DNA of 64,000 bases from Symbiodinium natans (GCA_905221605.1 CAJNDS010001024.1:335501-399500); one strand, 5' to 3'. Positions 22,988 to 35,391 are shown, numbered from the stretch's first letter. The notes: generated by a model from the letters alone, not told the origin. Made by a program: numbers and translations.

Positions 22988-24500
22988 GAAATCATAAAGG
23001 TCCTAAACCCAAACACCTCCCGCCCCCGGCCAACAAAAAACCTGAACCCTTTTTGAGCACAACAACTTTCCAGGAAGCTTCATCACGCAATCTCAACCGT
23101 AAACCCTTTCGCAACAGGCTTCGCACCCTAAACCGCACACCCAAACAAAACAAACCAAAAACAAACCAAGACTTGCCTCGCTCCAGGATTGGCTCGGGCT
23201 CGTCCCCAGGCTCGGTGGCCTTCTCCTCATCCTTGCGCCTGGAGAGCTTGCAGGGTCGGGTTGGTCTCAGGGCCTCTGGAAGTTTTGTAGTTGGACGAAG
23301 CACTCCGCAAGTCTCCCCGGTACAAACATGGGGTTATCGTTACGAACACTGCAAGACAAAGCAACGACGAAGACCCCCCTAAAGGACGTCGGCATTCCCG
23401 GCAGCAAAACTCGCCCCAGCTCCAAGGCAGTGCGCACACAGTGGCGCGACTTCTTTCACTTGCGACTCTACAGCCGTTGTTCCTTGGTCCCTCCAAGTGG
23501 TCAGATACACACCACATGAGGCCAAGAGAGATATACATATGTATATACATATATATATATATAGTATTTGTTGATTTGTTTATACGACGCATGCCAGCTG
23601 GGTATCTAAGTCTTTCAGTCTAAAAAGTCAGGTCTGCCTGAACATTCTGAGTACTTGGAAAGCGGGAGTCAGCGCCATTTACAAATCTACATCTGCCCTC
23701 TAGCACACAGGAATAGTGGGGCCACTTCAAGCCCGCCTACCCCCCGCCCCCGTGAGTTGCAACGTTTTCGCACAGCGCTCCGGCTCGGCCTGTTCATCTC
23801 TTCAATTTCTCTCCAAACCTGCCAATGCTTGTTGATTTTTTCTACCGAGCCACTCTTGGCGTGAGATGTCAGAACGACCCAAGATGTTCTGAAGGCGGGC
23901 AAATGCCTATAACCCCGAACATGCCCGAACACGACCAATGGCCACGGTGAATCTGACACTACAGAAGAAGTCTTCCGAGCCTGCTCCTTCCACCACCGCG
24001 TGGACTGCGCCTCCCCAAAAAAAGAATGACCAGCCAACTCAAGTATTGGGATGCCCTAAGCTCCACCTACAAACCTTCACTGCACAACTGCCCAGGTTCG
24101 GCCTGTCTCCATTTGGTCAGAGTCACCTGCGCCCGTGGGGGCTTTCAGACAGTGGGTGGTTAAGAGCCTAGCCGGGAATCATGGTACGTCTGGCGCTGAA
24201 AACTATTTCGGACATGCTGTAACTATGCGACATTGCCCTACTAATGCTAACCTACTATACGAAATCCATTCAGCATCGAGAAAGCCCTCCTGCGCCAGGC
24301 AACCTTGAAACTCCTGCCTCCTGCTGACCACTCCGGGGGTCGTCCCAGGTTGTGGACTGGGTCTCATGGTTCTTGAAGTACATCCTGGACATGTCAGGAA
24401 CTTGAATTGCCAGCCCTCTAGAGAGGGCCTTGATGTAGAGAATCCTAGAAGCGAGCTACAAGGGAACTCTACACTTGAGCTGGAGAAAGCGCATCAACTG
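22988..24500. other. Stretch without a supported gene; TA microsatellite
   Basis: Holds a short ATAC/TATA microsatellite at about 23530-23567 and mixed open frames on both strands. Nothing recognisable. Confidence 0.4.
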
Positions 24501-24539
24501 CACGCTCTGTCGCACATGTGCGCCGTGAGCCAGCCGAAG

Positions 24540-26130
24540 CCCGAAGCCAAAGAACTCTAGAATCCCGCAAAGCCAGCCTGGCGCTGTCATCCAGGGCAGC
24601 ATCGAAGTTGTCTGGCAAGCCTCGCGGGTCCTCGGGCGCACAATGCAGGAGGGGCAAAGGAATCTCAGAGATGTGGATGCTGGGGCAAGGTCGATGAGCG
24701 TTGTGCGCATGGCCGGGATGTAGGCAAAGTAGATCTCGCCATCCTTGGAAAGGCGCATATCCTCGGCGGCAAGGAATGTAGTTAGAGCCCACAGACCCCC
24801 AAAAGGGGTTTGGTTTCAACATGTCCTGCCATGAGCAGAAAAACCCCCAAAGACTCTTGCGAAGAAGCACTCCTTCAACTGCCCAACCTCCCCGGCAACC
24901 ACAGCACAGGGCGTCCGGCCCAGCCCACGGGGCAGCTTCGGGGATCCACATAAGTGGTCTTCCGAGTCTTGTGGTACTGGAAGTACACCTTCCGAGAGGG
25001 AACCCTTCCGCCTTCAAGGCCTGAATACTGCAGGGCCCTGTTTGTTGGGGCTTTCAAGGCTGCGTCTCAGCATGTCTCACTCTGACAAAGAGATCTCAAA
25101 GAAACGTGCCAATCCCTGCAAGTGTGCAGTAGCACCTTCTTCAGGGCGAAGTAGAGTTTCCAAACCCGCAACTTTCAGAGCCGGAACATCCCCGATTTTG
25201 CCGGTAGCCTCAAGAAGTCTTCGGACTTCCTACTGCATGGTGCACTGTAACCCCGCCCCTTGCAAAACCCAAGACCCAAAGCCCCGCACTGCACACAGGC
25301 CTCATGGCAAAAGGTTCAGGGTTTAGGGTCGCGAGGGTGATGTCAAGTGCACGCTCGTTATACATTAGGACCACTTTCATATGCATTTGCATGACCAAAA
25401 ACCCTACGAAGAGCTATCTGCAGCAGGGCACCTGACATGAATCGTATCAGAACGACCCCGGCATGAGGACCAATGGCAGTGAACCACATGGCCTTGCCAC
25501 TGGCTGCATCCACACGCTGGTCCCAGCTCTCTGGCAGGAACCTATTTGCAGTGGAAAGGGCAGCACCGTGCTTAGGGCACTTGGAGTTGTTTGGAGCCAA
25601 TGGGCATCGGTATCCTTGACTTCGGGTGGGTCCTTGGGCTTCCACTAGCAGGCAAGACTCTTTGGCCACGAAGAATTGTGAGCAAAGCCCCCACCAAAGC
25701 CAGGCAGCCCAACCGCAGTAAGACATCTATGAGGCACAGCATCGTATCTCAAGTGGGGACTCAAGTGGGGAAAGAGCGCACCGTTGTCATAGAAAAGCTT
25801 TCAAATAAAAGCTTTCAAATATCCAGGGAATCCGAAGTCAGACCCTGATGGCATCACACACACACACACACACACGAGGAGTTTTCCATCCTCTAACCTG
25901 CCCGATTCCGCATCAGCTGGGAAGAGGAAGATTCATGTGGTCCTATGGGTGGGGGGGGGGGGAAGGGTAAACCAAGTGAAGGCGGCAGCAGGGCGGGCTC
26001 TCAAGGTTTGGGTTTGAGGCAGCTTTGGGGCTTCTAGCACCGGAGGAGGCCAAGGGTTGTTCTTTCCGCATAAAAAAAGCGGCGAAGGACGCAACCGCGC
26101 CTGGGGTCTTTCCAGGTAGTACGCTTCGAC
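24540..26130 (-). CDS. Multi-WW-domain protein (exons, partly resolved)
   Basis: Three minus-strand pieces end like WW domains. The 30-bp microexon 26130-26101 (acceptor CAG|G, donor AG|GC) encodes SKRTTWKDPR. The exon starting at 24988 (AAG|GTG) encodes VYFQYHKTRKTTYVDPR. A third piece at about 24760-24690 reads KDGEIYFAYIPAMRTTLIDL. Each keeps the aromatic pair, the TT and the D-P or equivalent of the C-terminal half of a WW domain; the last has Leu and the second Tyr where the second Trp is expected. A downstream frame (about 24655-24550) reads PEDPRGLPDNFDAALDDSAR. WW domains bind Pro-rich peptides. The rest of the gene is not resolved, and the frame change after the third piece may be an intron or a break. 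Confidence 0.5.
25854..25877. repeat. (CA)n microsatellite
   Basis: Eleven CA units. Poly-G runs follow at about 25950-25962 and 26205-26218. Confidence 0.9.
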
Positions 26131-26189
26131 CTGCCGCAAAGAACGTCCCCGCTTCCGGATTCTGAAGAAAAGTAGGCAGGTGCCCATTA

Positions 26190-28000
26190 TACTAACTTAC
26201 AATAGGGGGGGGGGGGGGTACTACAATCCCTATTAAGGCTGGCATCATGAGCCCCTCCAAAGCGAAAAAAGCACATAGCATCGGCATGCCTGGGATCGAG
26301 GAAATACATCCGTCCAGGCCTCGGGCTAGACGGCGCTCCGCCGGTGCTCAGATTTGACACACGTTCTGCGGTTCAGATCTATGTTAGTCGAGGCTTCCCA
26401 AGTATGACCGTATGACCTTGCCATCGGAAGTGGGGTGACTCAGCTTGTCGGCTGTTATGCTTGTTAGGTTGTGAAATTGATGATTGCCGCATTTCTGCAC
26501 AAGAGGTGCTGCTTGCACACTAAAGAATAACTTGCCTCCCCCCATGAATGATCCCCCAGCCTTCCCAGCCCTGCCCGTCCCCCTTCCTCAGTCACTGGCC
26601 GGTCTCCCGCACCTCGAACGCGCCGCTTTTCCCAGGGTGGTGGAAGATCAACCTTCTCACTGGCCTGCGAGACTCGACTCGCACCGAATTGAAAACAAGG
26701 TCGGTGTCAAAGATCAAGGTTGCAGGATCTGTGAAGGAACACCAACGAAGTTCAACATACACCATTTGTCTCAGATGGTAGTCTCAGCTCACCCAGCATA
26801 TGCGTGAGTTGGGCGGGTTGAGCCCTTGACTTTCTGCCACCGGGCACGCTGCAATGCAAGCAACTTCTCGGAGACCATGCACTCAAGCCATGAGCAACCA
26901 TGAGGATAATACCCTGTGAGGCCCCATCGCCTCCACGAACCACTCCTCGTGGATGTCGTCCTCGGCCGTTTACTTGGCCAAGTGGTCAGGAAGGTCAAGC
27001 ATGGTCAAGCAAATGCACTGACTGGAGGACTTGAGGAATCTTGATCGCGCCAACCCTCTAAGCCCTGAACCTGACTGCAAATCCTATTCAAGCAAGGCCC
27101 CGGGGGCCCGCACCAGTTGCACTTCGCCCTCCTCGTTGCCTGGCCATCTCGACCCCCCCTCTGTGATTCAGACTACAACAACTTCTATACACATAACATT
27201 TAGAACTATGCATTTCGCGATACTACTCCTGTTGTTCTTATCATTCGTGTGGTTCTTAGTGTTCTTCTTATTGTTGTTGCTAGTGTTCTTGTTTTTCGTC
27301 TTACTAGGTCGTACTATTCTCTAGGGCAACTTGGTGGTCCCTAAGCAGCGCTGCCTGGCCACATAATCAGCCAGCCAATCAGACGGAACCCATGGCAGTG
27401 GGATGTCATACTCAATACACCAGCGGCCCGTCACAAGTGGCCGACGAAAATTGCACTTTGCCTCTCCCTTCGCAACAGCGCCTTGTTGCGACAACCCCTA
27501 AGTTATGGGCAGGCCCCGTTCGCGAAACAATAAGCCTCTCTTCCCCCCCAATCCCCTATACATCCTAGCGCCGCCAACTCAAAACCTGGAACCCTTCAAC
27601 CCAGCTCCCCTGAGTCCTTAGCCACTGTTTTTTCCCCAGGCCTGCTTCTGAGGCTCCGAAACCTGAAGCCCCGCAAAGCTGGAACCCCTAACGCGAACTC
27701 TGAAACCCGACGCCCGGAAACCCTAACAGTTCCAACTCCCGAGAAGCCCTATCAACCTCGAAATAACAGAACCCTGGCCCTACATGTAAAAAAAAACAAG
27801 AACCCTGTACTCCATGTCCCCCCCCCCCCCCCCCCAAGAAAATCCCAACTTTGTTCCGCGACCTTCGGGTTGGGAACCCAGCGGCTCCATGCCCCGGGCC
27901 TGGGCTCAGGAGGCCCACAGCTGACTTAAATTGGGAGCTGAGGATGGCTTGTGACAGGCATATCGAAGTCTATGGGTGTTCGAAACTGCTGGCCGATTCT
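26190..28000. other. Low-complexity and telomere-decayed stretch
   Basis: Contains a GTTCTT-rich tract (27225-27300, whose + frame reads as a false hydrophobic helix), AACCCT-type decayed telomere sequence (27580-27760) and an 18-bp C-run near 27817. No gene supported. Confidence 0.5.
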
Positions 28001-28003
28001 GTT

Positions 28004-28282
28004 TCAGAAGGCTTTTGTTGTCCGTTTTTGGCCATGGTCCGGTGATGCAGACGCCTGTTGTAGGCTTTGAACTAAAGACGCCCAGCTGGAGCTGGTTGTT
28101 GGTCTCTGCTCCAAGTCACCTTCGCTGCATGAGGATGGAACGTCAAGAAGCGCCGGGCCAGCATCATCCAGCATCAGTCTTGTAGTCTTGTGTACTTCAG
28201 GTTTGAACGCAGGGACAGTCACTAGACAGCAAAGGGCAGGCGCATCCAACTTACAGTTCTGGGCGAGTTTGGCCCTCTCCAT
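28004..28282 (-). CDS. Hypothetical small ORF, 92 aa
   Basis: ATG-to-stop frame on the coding strand just downstream of amylase gene A, with protein-like composition (LMLDDAGPALLDVPSSCSEG, then Ser/Gln-rich). Not recognised. It may be a terminal exon of an unresolved gene or a chance frame. Confidence 0.3.
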   Translation of the reverse strand: MERAKLAQNCKLDAPALCCLVTVPAFKPEVHKTTRLMLDDAGPALLDVPSSCSEGDLEQRPTTSSSWASLVQSLQQASASPDHGQKRTTKAF

Positions 28283-28890
28283 GTGAAGATAGTCGCAAGC
28301 CGCGCGTACCGAGAGCCTCCTTCTGCAAAATCTACACTATCTGCTTTGGCAGAAGGAGGAATCGGCACGAACATGCGTGGAGACATCACGATTCCTCAGA
28401 GATGTCGGCTGCGAACGCGAGTTTGGGGCTTGCGACTACCTCCATCACAAAACATCGAATTCCTGGCCCAGCTTTGAGTTGATGCTCCGTGCCACACAGA
28501 TGCAGGTCTCTTTTTAAAGCTTGGCTGGTGCCCAACTCGCAAACACAGCTTGGCTGCGCATCTGTGCCTCATCCAGGGGAGCTTCCTGCAGCGCAAGGTG
28601 AGAAAACCGAATGCCTGCGAATGGCTTTAGCATCTATGTGGACTCTATGGACTCTAAGTGGAAACCAGAGCACGGTTGGGCCTTCTGTGCTGGAATCCGC
28701 CGCTGGTCTGCTAGCTCTGCAGGTTGTGAATCTGTGCGCCACTGTGAATGGCAAGCAGCTCCTTAGGTCAGACAAGGGGCGCAAGGCCCATATGCTTGTG
28801 GACTGTAGCATTGCATGGAGCCACACTGGCCAGGACTTCGGTACCAGCATCTGCACTCACAACGAGAAAGTACAGTACTCCACAGTTGAA

Positions 28891-29583
28891 CTAGGCGGCT
28901 CCCTGTGTGACGGAGCCATGTCGGATCACTCCCTGCTCGTCCACCTCCACCTCCCTGGGGCAGCTGCTTTGGTCCCAGCCTTTCTGTGTGTGGAGGGAGG
29001 ACATGTCGCAGTAGCGACCTGGGGGCAGCCCGATCTTGAGGCCCGCCAAGTCCCAGGTCCCTCCGACCCCGGCCACGTCCTCATCCTCGTCCTCTCTCCT
29101 GCCGCGGGTCAGCGCCACGAAGCAGCCACTGCCGAGGCGGAAGGCGACGCGGCCGACCCCTATGCCCTCGGTCTGTCCACCTTCCCACTTCTCCGTTAAA
29201 GCATGCTGTCGGCAGGCCTTGCGGAAGTGCATCATGCCTGCTACACCCTGCCAGCGGTGCTCACAAATCCACCGCCGCTCCCGTGCGTCCGACTTGGAAA
29301 GCGGTGACACCGTCGGGGCTGGCATGCACTGAGCATTTCCGCCCTCGTCGTAGACGGAGTCTGGCGTACAGTGGTCACCATCTGACTTGTCGCAGCCCGG
29401 TGGCCCATGTGTAAGATCCCGCCACCCATAGCCACCCCAAACCAGCACCTTCTCCCCAAAGGGCCACGACAGGAAGAACTTCTGCTGCTGGTGGAAGGCC
29501 AGCCCATTCTTGTAGGTGGCGATTTCAGGATCTGCATCCTTGCTGCGGCCGTCGTGATACGCGAAGGGGTAGACAGCCATGTC
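28891..29583 (-). CDS. Gene A last exon: amylase region IV and C-terminal domain
   Basis: Encodes DMAVYPFAYHDGRS, FFLSWPFGEKVLVWGGYGW, WICEHRWQGVAGMMHF and the domain C landmarks CFVALTRG and LPPGRYCDM, ending at a TAG after VTQGAA. Domain C resembles that of animal-type amylases (WICEHRW, LPAGTYCD in the family). It is about 97 percent identical in protein to gene B's last exon, while earlier exons differ much more. Confidence 0.85.
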   Translation of the reverse strand, partial: DMAVYPFAYHDGRSKDADPEIATYKNGLAFHQQQKFFLSWPFGEKVLVWGGYGWRDLTHGPPGCDKSDGDHCTPDSVYDEGGNAQCMPAPTVSPLSKSDARERRWICEHRWQGVAGMMHFRKACRQHALTEKWEGGQTEGIGVGRVAFRLGSGCFVALTRGRREDEDEDVAGVGGTWDLAGLKIGLPPGRYCDMSSLHTQKGWDQSSCPREVEVDEQGVIRHGSVTQGAA

Positions 29584-32500
29584 CTTTGCATGGCCCAGCA
29601 CACATACGGCTTCTTGCCCACGTGTCGAAACGTACCCCCACAGCAGCCAACATCTGAACCCTCAACCCTAAAACAGTGGCACAACTTCAATCAGTCCTGC
29701 GTGATCCCAAACACACCGCCATCCAGCTGAAGGAGCTCAGGCAGCTCACTGGCGTTCTTGCCCGCCAACCGGTTCCTTGGCATGAGCCCCATGTATATGT
29801 ACGCTTTAGGGTTTAGGTTTTAAGGTATCAAGCCTGATACCATACCTCCAAAATGGGTGCCAGGAGAAGATTTCGCACACTTCCTACATGTGCAAGCCGG
29901 GGAACACCAGGTGCCAGCGATAGGCCACATCCCGATACAGGCCCACGTACTCTGTGCGGTCATGTGGGGGATACTCCCCCCACCACTCCTGGTACACCAG
30001 GTCCCATGGGAGCCTGTTGAGCATTGCCTGAGCAGGGATTAAGATTAATCCCCGAAGCATTTTCAAGCCTCATACCCTAGCGTATTAACTCGGAAGCTGG
30101 AGATAAGACCTCCTACAGTATAAGAAAGCCACATCTGTATGACAGCCAAGTTGCAGCTAGCTCGTAGACGTGATGGTAGATGGCAGCATCCACACGAAGC
30201 GCCGTGACGCCAATGTGGAAAAGGTCCTCGATCCACAATCGTCAGTATGAAAGCTTTGTGGGATTCCGAAGCAGTTGCTCCTAGCGTCTGACAGGTGCTG
30301 AGACGAAGCTATCACCAGCCCCTTATAAGCATTTCTCGGGGGCAGAAATCACAACTTGACCATTCTTTGCCTTCGGGCTCGGGTCTGTTCTTTCTGGCCT
30401 GGAAACATGTCACCTCGGCAAACACCTATGCACCGACACCTCGGGTGCTGTCCTCCAGGTGCTTGAACAGCATCTCGCGGACATCCTCCAACTCCGTGGC
30501 GAAATCGGGCAGCGCATACCTTCTGCCAGTGCCCTGCTGCATGATTCTACCTTTCGCTCGGAGCTTAAGCTTGATGATTTTCCGAAGTGCCTGATGCAGT
30601 CAAGGGCACATATCGCATGGTGTGCAGTCATCGTCCGGGCAGAGCCAACCGGTCTGTGGCCCCACCTACCATCGATGGACATGCATGCTCACTACAGTAG
30701 CTTTGAAACGGGGGAGCGCCCGCAGAACATGCACAAGATGTACATTGCTACGTTAGCCACATCCAGGCCCTCAAGGCCGTGGAGAACCTGAAGCTGCATG
30801 CCCCATGCGGCCTGACACCACGGCTGCATCGAGTCGTCCTGGCCAGGATCTCAACGACTTCTCTCCCGACCAGGTTCACTTAGGACTTATTTGGTTGGAC
30901 TGCTGAGTTGCCAGCGATCCAAAGAAAGCATCACTCCCACCCTATAAGGCGCTGAAAACCTAAAACTCTAAGCCACCCCAAGCCCACAGCCCTGACCCTA
31001 CAGTCCTTTTTGTGGTGAAAGTGGCGAGGCAGGGCAGCGTCCCAGCCCTTTGCGCCCTGCTGCATGCGGTTCCCATACCTGATTGGGTTCAGATACTTGG
31101 GGGGATCAACGAACCATAAAATTGGTAGCACATACCCCAAGAACCACTTGTTTTCCCAACACACAATATGGACCATGAAACCCATGTCAGCCCCAAGGTG
31201 TGGGGAATTATTCGCTAAGGGTCTGCCTTTGTCTGCTTGCTGTGGCTGGCTCAGGGATGGGTTCGACACGCGGCTGAGAAAACGCATCTGCAATCATGCT
31301 GAGCTTGAAATGAAAGGCCACTCACAGCACGCAACCGATGAGGCCTGAAGCTCACGTAAGAGCACTTCTGAAGCATATATGGAAATTGTTCGCAGCGAAT
31401 TACAAATTGGAGGGGTTGTCAAGTTCTGACTACATCACCGGGTTTCAGGGTGTTGACACCAGACCTAAATCGACTCCTCGAAAAGACGTCAACCAGTTCA
31501 ACCACAAAACCGGGTTTCGAAACACTCAACACCTAAACCCCCTGAACCCATGAAGCCATGGGGCCTGCTGCCACCCCACCCAACGCACGGCATATCCTTC
31601 GTGATGTTTGGCTTGAGGATTTAGGCAGCTGCATAGGAGACATGCACAAACTCTGTGTGAGTCTACAGTTCGTCTCGCTATGCTGAGGGTATGCTTCATG
31701 AAGCTTTGGAAGAACTTTGGGGTTCCACCGCTTGTAGAACATATGCTGGCAGCGACAGGCGGCCGAGTCCACCGTCCAGTTGGCTGTCTTGTGCTTCATC
31801 TTCTTCGCCTCTTGGCCTTGTCTACGTCATAGCTTCGTAGGAAAGCTTGCATGCGCAACACACAACACGTGAAAGCTGCAGATGTGCCAAACGCCACATT
31901 CTTCAGTTGAAGGTTTAGCATGCTATAGGTCGCTGAGCCACATGGGGCCGCCATGTGGTTCATCAGGATGTCCACAATCACCTGGTGTTTGTGGTTTGTG
32001 GAGCTGCTATGGGCATCCTGTCTCTGTGCTATCACAACACCTTACAGCAGACTTCAGAACTGCGGAGGGTCTTGAGTCTTGGGCTGGAAACTGAAACCTG
32101 ACGGCCCTGTAGCATCTCCCGCACTTGCCCGCCACCACGCCTGCACTCCAGCTGCCCGACAAGTGGCCACCATAGCCCTGAGACAGGCTCAACAACAGCT
32201 AAGGTGACTCATGTGATTTCGAGGGTACCTACTTACACGCATCTGGATCCTTAAGAAACACTCTGATTCTGATAATCAAACACAGTGAACCCCGACGCTT
32301 GGACCTCGTACCCCATGGGGCCTTGGGGAGAATGAATGAACCTGGAGTACAATTCCGTCCCCACCGATACGGCTCCCCTGACTGAATTTTCAAAGCGGCC
32401 TGAACTCTGCTTCAGTGCCCGAGCGCGTGTCCAGGCCCGCCGACACTGGCTGGTACTTCACCCACCACTGGTACCCCAAAACCTGGGCTGCGGCCTACGT

Positions 32501-35391
32501 GGTTGGGCTGCTGCCTTACTACAAGCTTACAGGATCTTACAGGCCTACCGGTCCAGGGCAGGCTGCAACCGAGAGGCATGTTCTGTAACGGGGGCGACCT
32601 GGACAGCATCAAAGCCGTTTGGGGCCAGGTACTCTGTGCACTCTTTGGCGATGTCATTGTAGTTCCATTCCATCCTGGACACCCTCAGACCCTCAAGCCC
32701 ACGTTGCCTCGGTAATTAGTAATGCCCTTTGGCAACACAACTCTGCACCCCCAACCCTGAGCCTATCATTCAAAACACAGCCAGGTCTCAACTTGACGAA
32801 GACTGTGGACCTCACCTCCTCACCATGGAGGCCGCCCTTTCCCGGCTGGTAGCCACAGAAGCTGCTGAAGACCGCGGCGCGGTCGTTCCTTTGGCTGAGC
32901 CGTCGCTGGGTGAGGCCCTCTGTCCCTTCACAGCTTGAGGAAGTCCAAATCTGCTTGTTCTCGAGGCTGCAGGTGCTGCAGCCAATGCAGGTTGAGATCT
33001 GTGCCGGTGTGCACAACGCCAGACCATTCTGCTGGCAGATGGCCACTGCTTCGGACAGATTCTTCCTTTCGTGGCACCCATACGTGGCTTCGCTCACTAC
33101 GCCGCCCTCAGAGCAGCATCTCACAGCGGCTCGCTCGCCTGGTCTGCTGCATACTGAATGGGTGGAGGAATCTGAGACAGTCTTGTGAAACTGGACTTGG
33201 TTGAGGCCCTGGTCAAAAGCCGCTCTGGACCTATTGACAAGCTCCAACATCGTCTCCCCGGTGATGTCGTAACCTGTAGCGGAGACGAAGCCTTCCTCGG
33301 TTGCAGCGATGTAGGTGTTGTGAAAAGTCTTCAAAGCGACCTTGCCGCCGTCTTGCTTCACGACGTCGAACACTTCCCAGTCATCCCAGTTCACTGTTAC
33401 AGCAGACAGGTGCCCACCAGGTTCTGCCTTGAGGTATCTGTCATTCTGCGCTTTCAGCACAAACTTGCCATGATCGGTTGGCATCAGCAAGAACAAAGCC
33501 TCCGGCACGAAAGCCTGCTCGTCGGCTCGGATCGTTCCATCAGCTGCAGAAGTAATGTAGCGGCCCCCTGCTGTCTTCAGAGCGACAGCGAAAGGAGACT
33601 CGGACAGCCCACCTCCAGGGCCTGCCGACATCTTCACCCGTGCTAGTGTGGCACAGTGCCAGAGCTCACAACGACCCAGAGAGTGGACGAAGGTGTCGGC
33701 GTCCTTGGTTAGACGCAGCTTCTTCAAGCAAGCATGGCGGCCAGCCGTCTCCTGGCTGTTCTCGCCGATGTCAAACTGCTCCCCTTCGAAGACCTCCAAG
33801 CGGCGACAGCCAGAACCCTCGACCAAGGGCTCGAGCTGACAGTTTCGGAACGCTGTGAGTGGTTGGGGTGTGGTCGTGGTAGTCGTGGTCGTACTGGGTA
33901 ATGTGGTCACTGCTGTGGTGCTTGGTGTCCCGGTTGGTGTGGTAGGTGTGGTAGGTGTGGTAGGCGTGGCACTCCCCGAGGAGGTAGTGACTAGGGTCGT
34001 GGTAGTGGTTGTGGTGCTTGCCTTTGGCTTGGCTGTGGTGAAATTTCTCACCCCTGCAGGTACAGAGTGCCATTGCTGGTTGCCTAGACCATCAATGCAA
34101 GTCCACATGTGGATGCCGCTACCTGAGCTGCGCAAGCGCGGCACCACGCCAAAAGCAGAACACATTCCAAGTCGCCAAAGAAAATCTGATTCCTATAGCG
34201 TTACACATACATATGGACGGCAAAAAGCTTCATAGATTCATCCAGCTGGCCCCCAGCCTGTGGCGATGGGGCATCCATGCAGATACCGTACCGATTCTTG
34301 ACCCTTCCAGTGCCATCCCAGTCCCACATCTGATTTTCGTTGCTGGCGTCGCATGCCCATAGGTGAACGAGCCCGGCGTTAGCACTTCTTTGAGAAGCAT
34401 CCTGGGATATGGCACATGGGCAGGTTGAATTTCCACTGGCCAAGGGCGTCTAGAAAAAGCAGACCAGCATCTGGTCTCCTTCCCTCCCCCCAAGCCCAAA
34501 AACACCGCTTCCTGCAAGTCTCATTCATAAAAAATGCAGAACATTCTGGGAAGCCTGCCTGGGACCCCTGGTGCCCTCACCTTTCGCTTCCTTAGGTCAC
34601 GTCCCGCCCTGGTGTCATACCGGCAAACAGTTGTTGTGTTTTGAGGACCCCATTTGGGGCAACCTCTTGGGACTGCGAAGACGCCCCAAGAGCCCAACCC
34701 CACACAGCGCGCCGAGCAGCCGCAGCAACTCATGCGATAAGCCCGGCCCAGATACCTGACCTGCCTACCCCGCATTGTAGCCTCCCAATATCTCCTAATT
34801 TCATGAGAAAACACCCTTTATCTACGCACCGCATTGCAATCATGGCAGAAGCCGCAAACCCCGAGCCCTAAAACAGAAAGGCATGGAAGCCAAGGATCGA
34901 GGCATTTGCCACCTACGTGTCTGAGCAGGCCTGTCTCGCCGTGATATTCCTCAGTCTGGTGCACACAAGGCTTTGGCGGGCTCCTGTTGTTGCACGTTCA
35001 GATGGCCCGGGCAAGGTTCGGGCTATGCTTCGATACGCAAGAATTGCCGCTGTGAGATGGGAACGGAGATACGTTCAAAAAAGAAGAAACCACAAGCATG
35101 TGCTGAACACAGCTCGCGGGACCCAGTGTTGCAGGAAGTTGTCGGCATCGCAAGCCTTTCACGTTGGGAGAAGCAAGTTTGTGAACACTGCCGAACAATC
35201 TGCAAAGGATGAGGCCGGGGTATAGGAACTGCTGGTGGGTTGGATCCGAAAGCCCTGATCTGAAGCGATGACTTCTTGCGCAGCAGTATGTGCCGCCTGC
35301 ATAGTGGGGCGCACGCCATTGTGCCCAGCATTGGAGGCTTCCAAGCAATTACCATCATTGTTTTCCAGCAGCACGAAATCACGCCCACGAC
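28891..35391 (-). CDS. Gene A: lectin-alpha-amylase (GH13) fusion, about 16 exons
   Basis: Modules from the N side: ricin-B lectin pieces (NDGNCLEAS; CDADNFLQHW; GLVHLWACDASNENQMW), a Thr-rich linker, a beta-trefoil-like module (GGRYITSAADG), a Cys-rich module, then GH13 alpha-amylase. Amylase landmarks are GYQWWVKYQPVSAG, region I VIVDILMNHM, region II GVTALRVDAA (nucleophile Asp), region III VYQEWWGE (acid Glu) and region IV FAYHDGR; all catalytic residues are present. Exons placed by comparison with gene B: 35391-35297, 35155-35123, 34401-34258, 34122-~32782, 32674-32578, 32482-32400, 32177-32141, 31981-~31935, 31596-31565, 31078-31006, 30665-30610, 30519-30453, 30226-30158, 30027-29908, 29775-29697, 29583-28891. 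The 5' end, with any signal peptide, and a stretch between regions III and IV are not found. The role is probably starch hydrolysis with sugar binding by the lectin part; secretion is inferred. Confidence 0.8.
29584..29696 (-). other. Intron present only in gene A (GA-AG, 113 bp)
   Basis: Splits ITQ|DMAVYPF of the amylase: donor GCAG|GACTG, acceptor AAAG|GACATG. Gene B reads straight through at the same codons (near 39.71 kb). The three bases after each cut are identical (GAC). Confidence 0.8.
32782..34122 (-). CDS. Gene A large exon: lectin end, Thr linker, trefoil-like and Cys-rich modules
   Basis: One exon of about 1.34 kb, starting at CTCAG|GTAGCGGC. In order it encodes the last ricin-B repeat (GSGIHMWTC, NQQWH), a linker of Thr/Pro repeats, NCQLEPLVEGSGC, a His/Leu-rich segment ending DADTFVHSLGRCELWHC, a fascin/trefoil-like block (KTAGGRYITSA, FVLKAQNDRYLKAEPGGHL, FHNTYIAATEEG) and a Cys-rich block (AVCSRPGE-like; NKQIWTSSSC). 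It ends near VKLRPG, just before the amylase domain. The homologous stretch of gene B is cut by seven introns. Confidence 0.8.

Noticed and set aside
27031-27324. + frame with a long hydrophobic C-terminus
   Set aside because: The hydrophobic run comes from a simple GTTCTT-type repeat, not from a coding constraint.
33840-34020. Thr-rich tract of gene A as an independent + strand Val-rich protein
   Set aside because: The Val-rich + frame is the antisense of the Thr linker; the linker is supported by its homologue in gene B.
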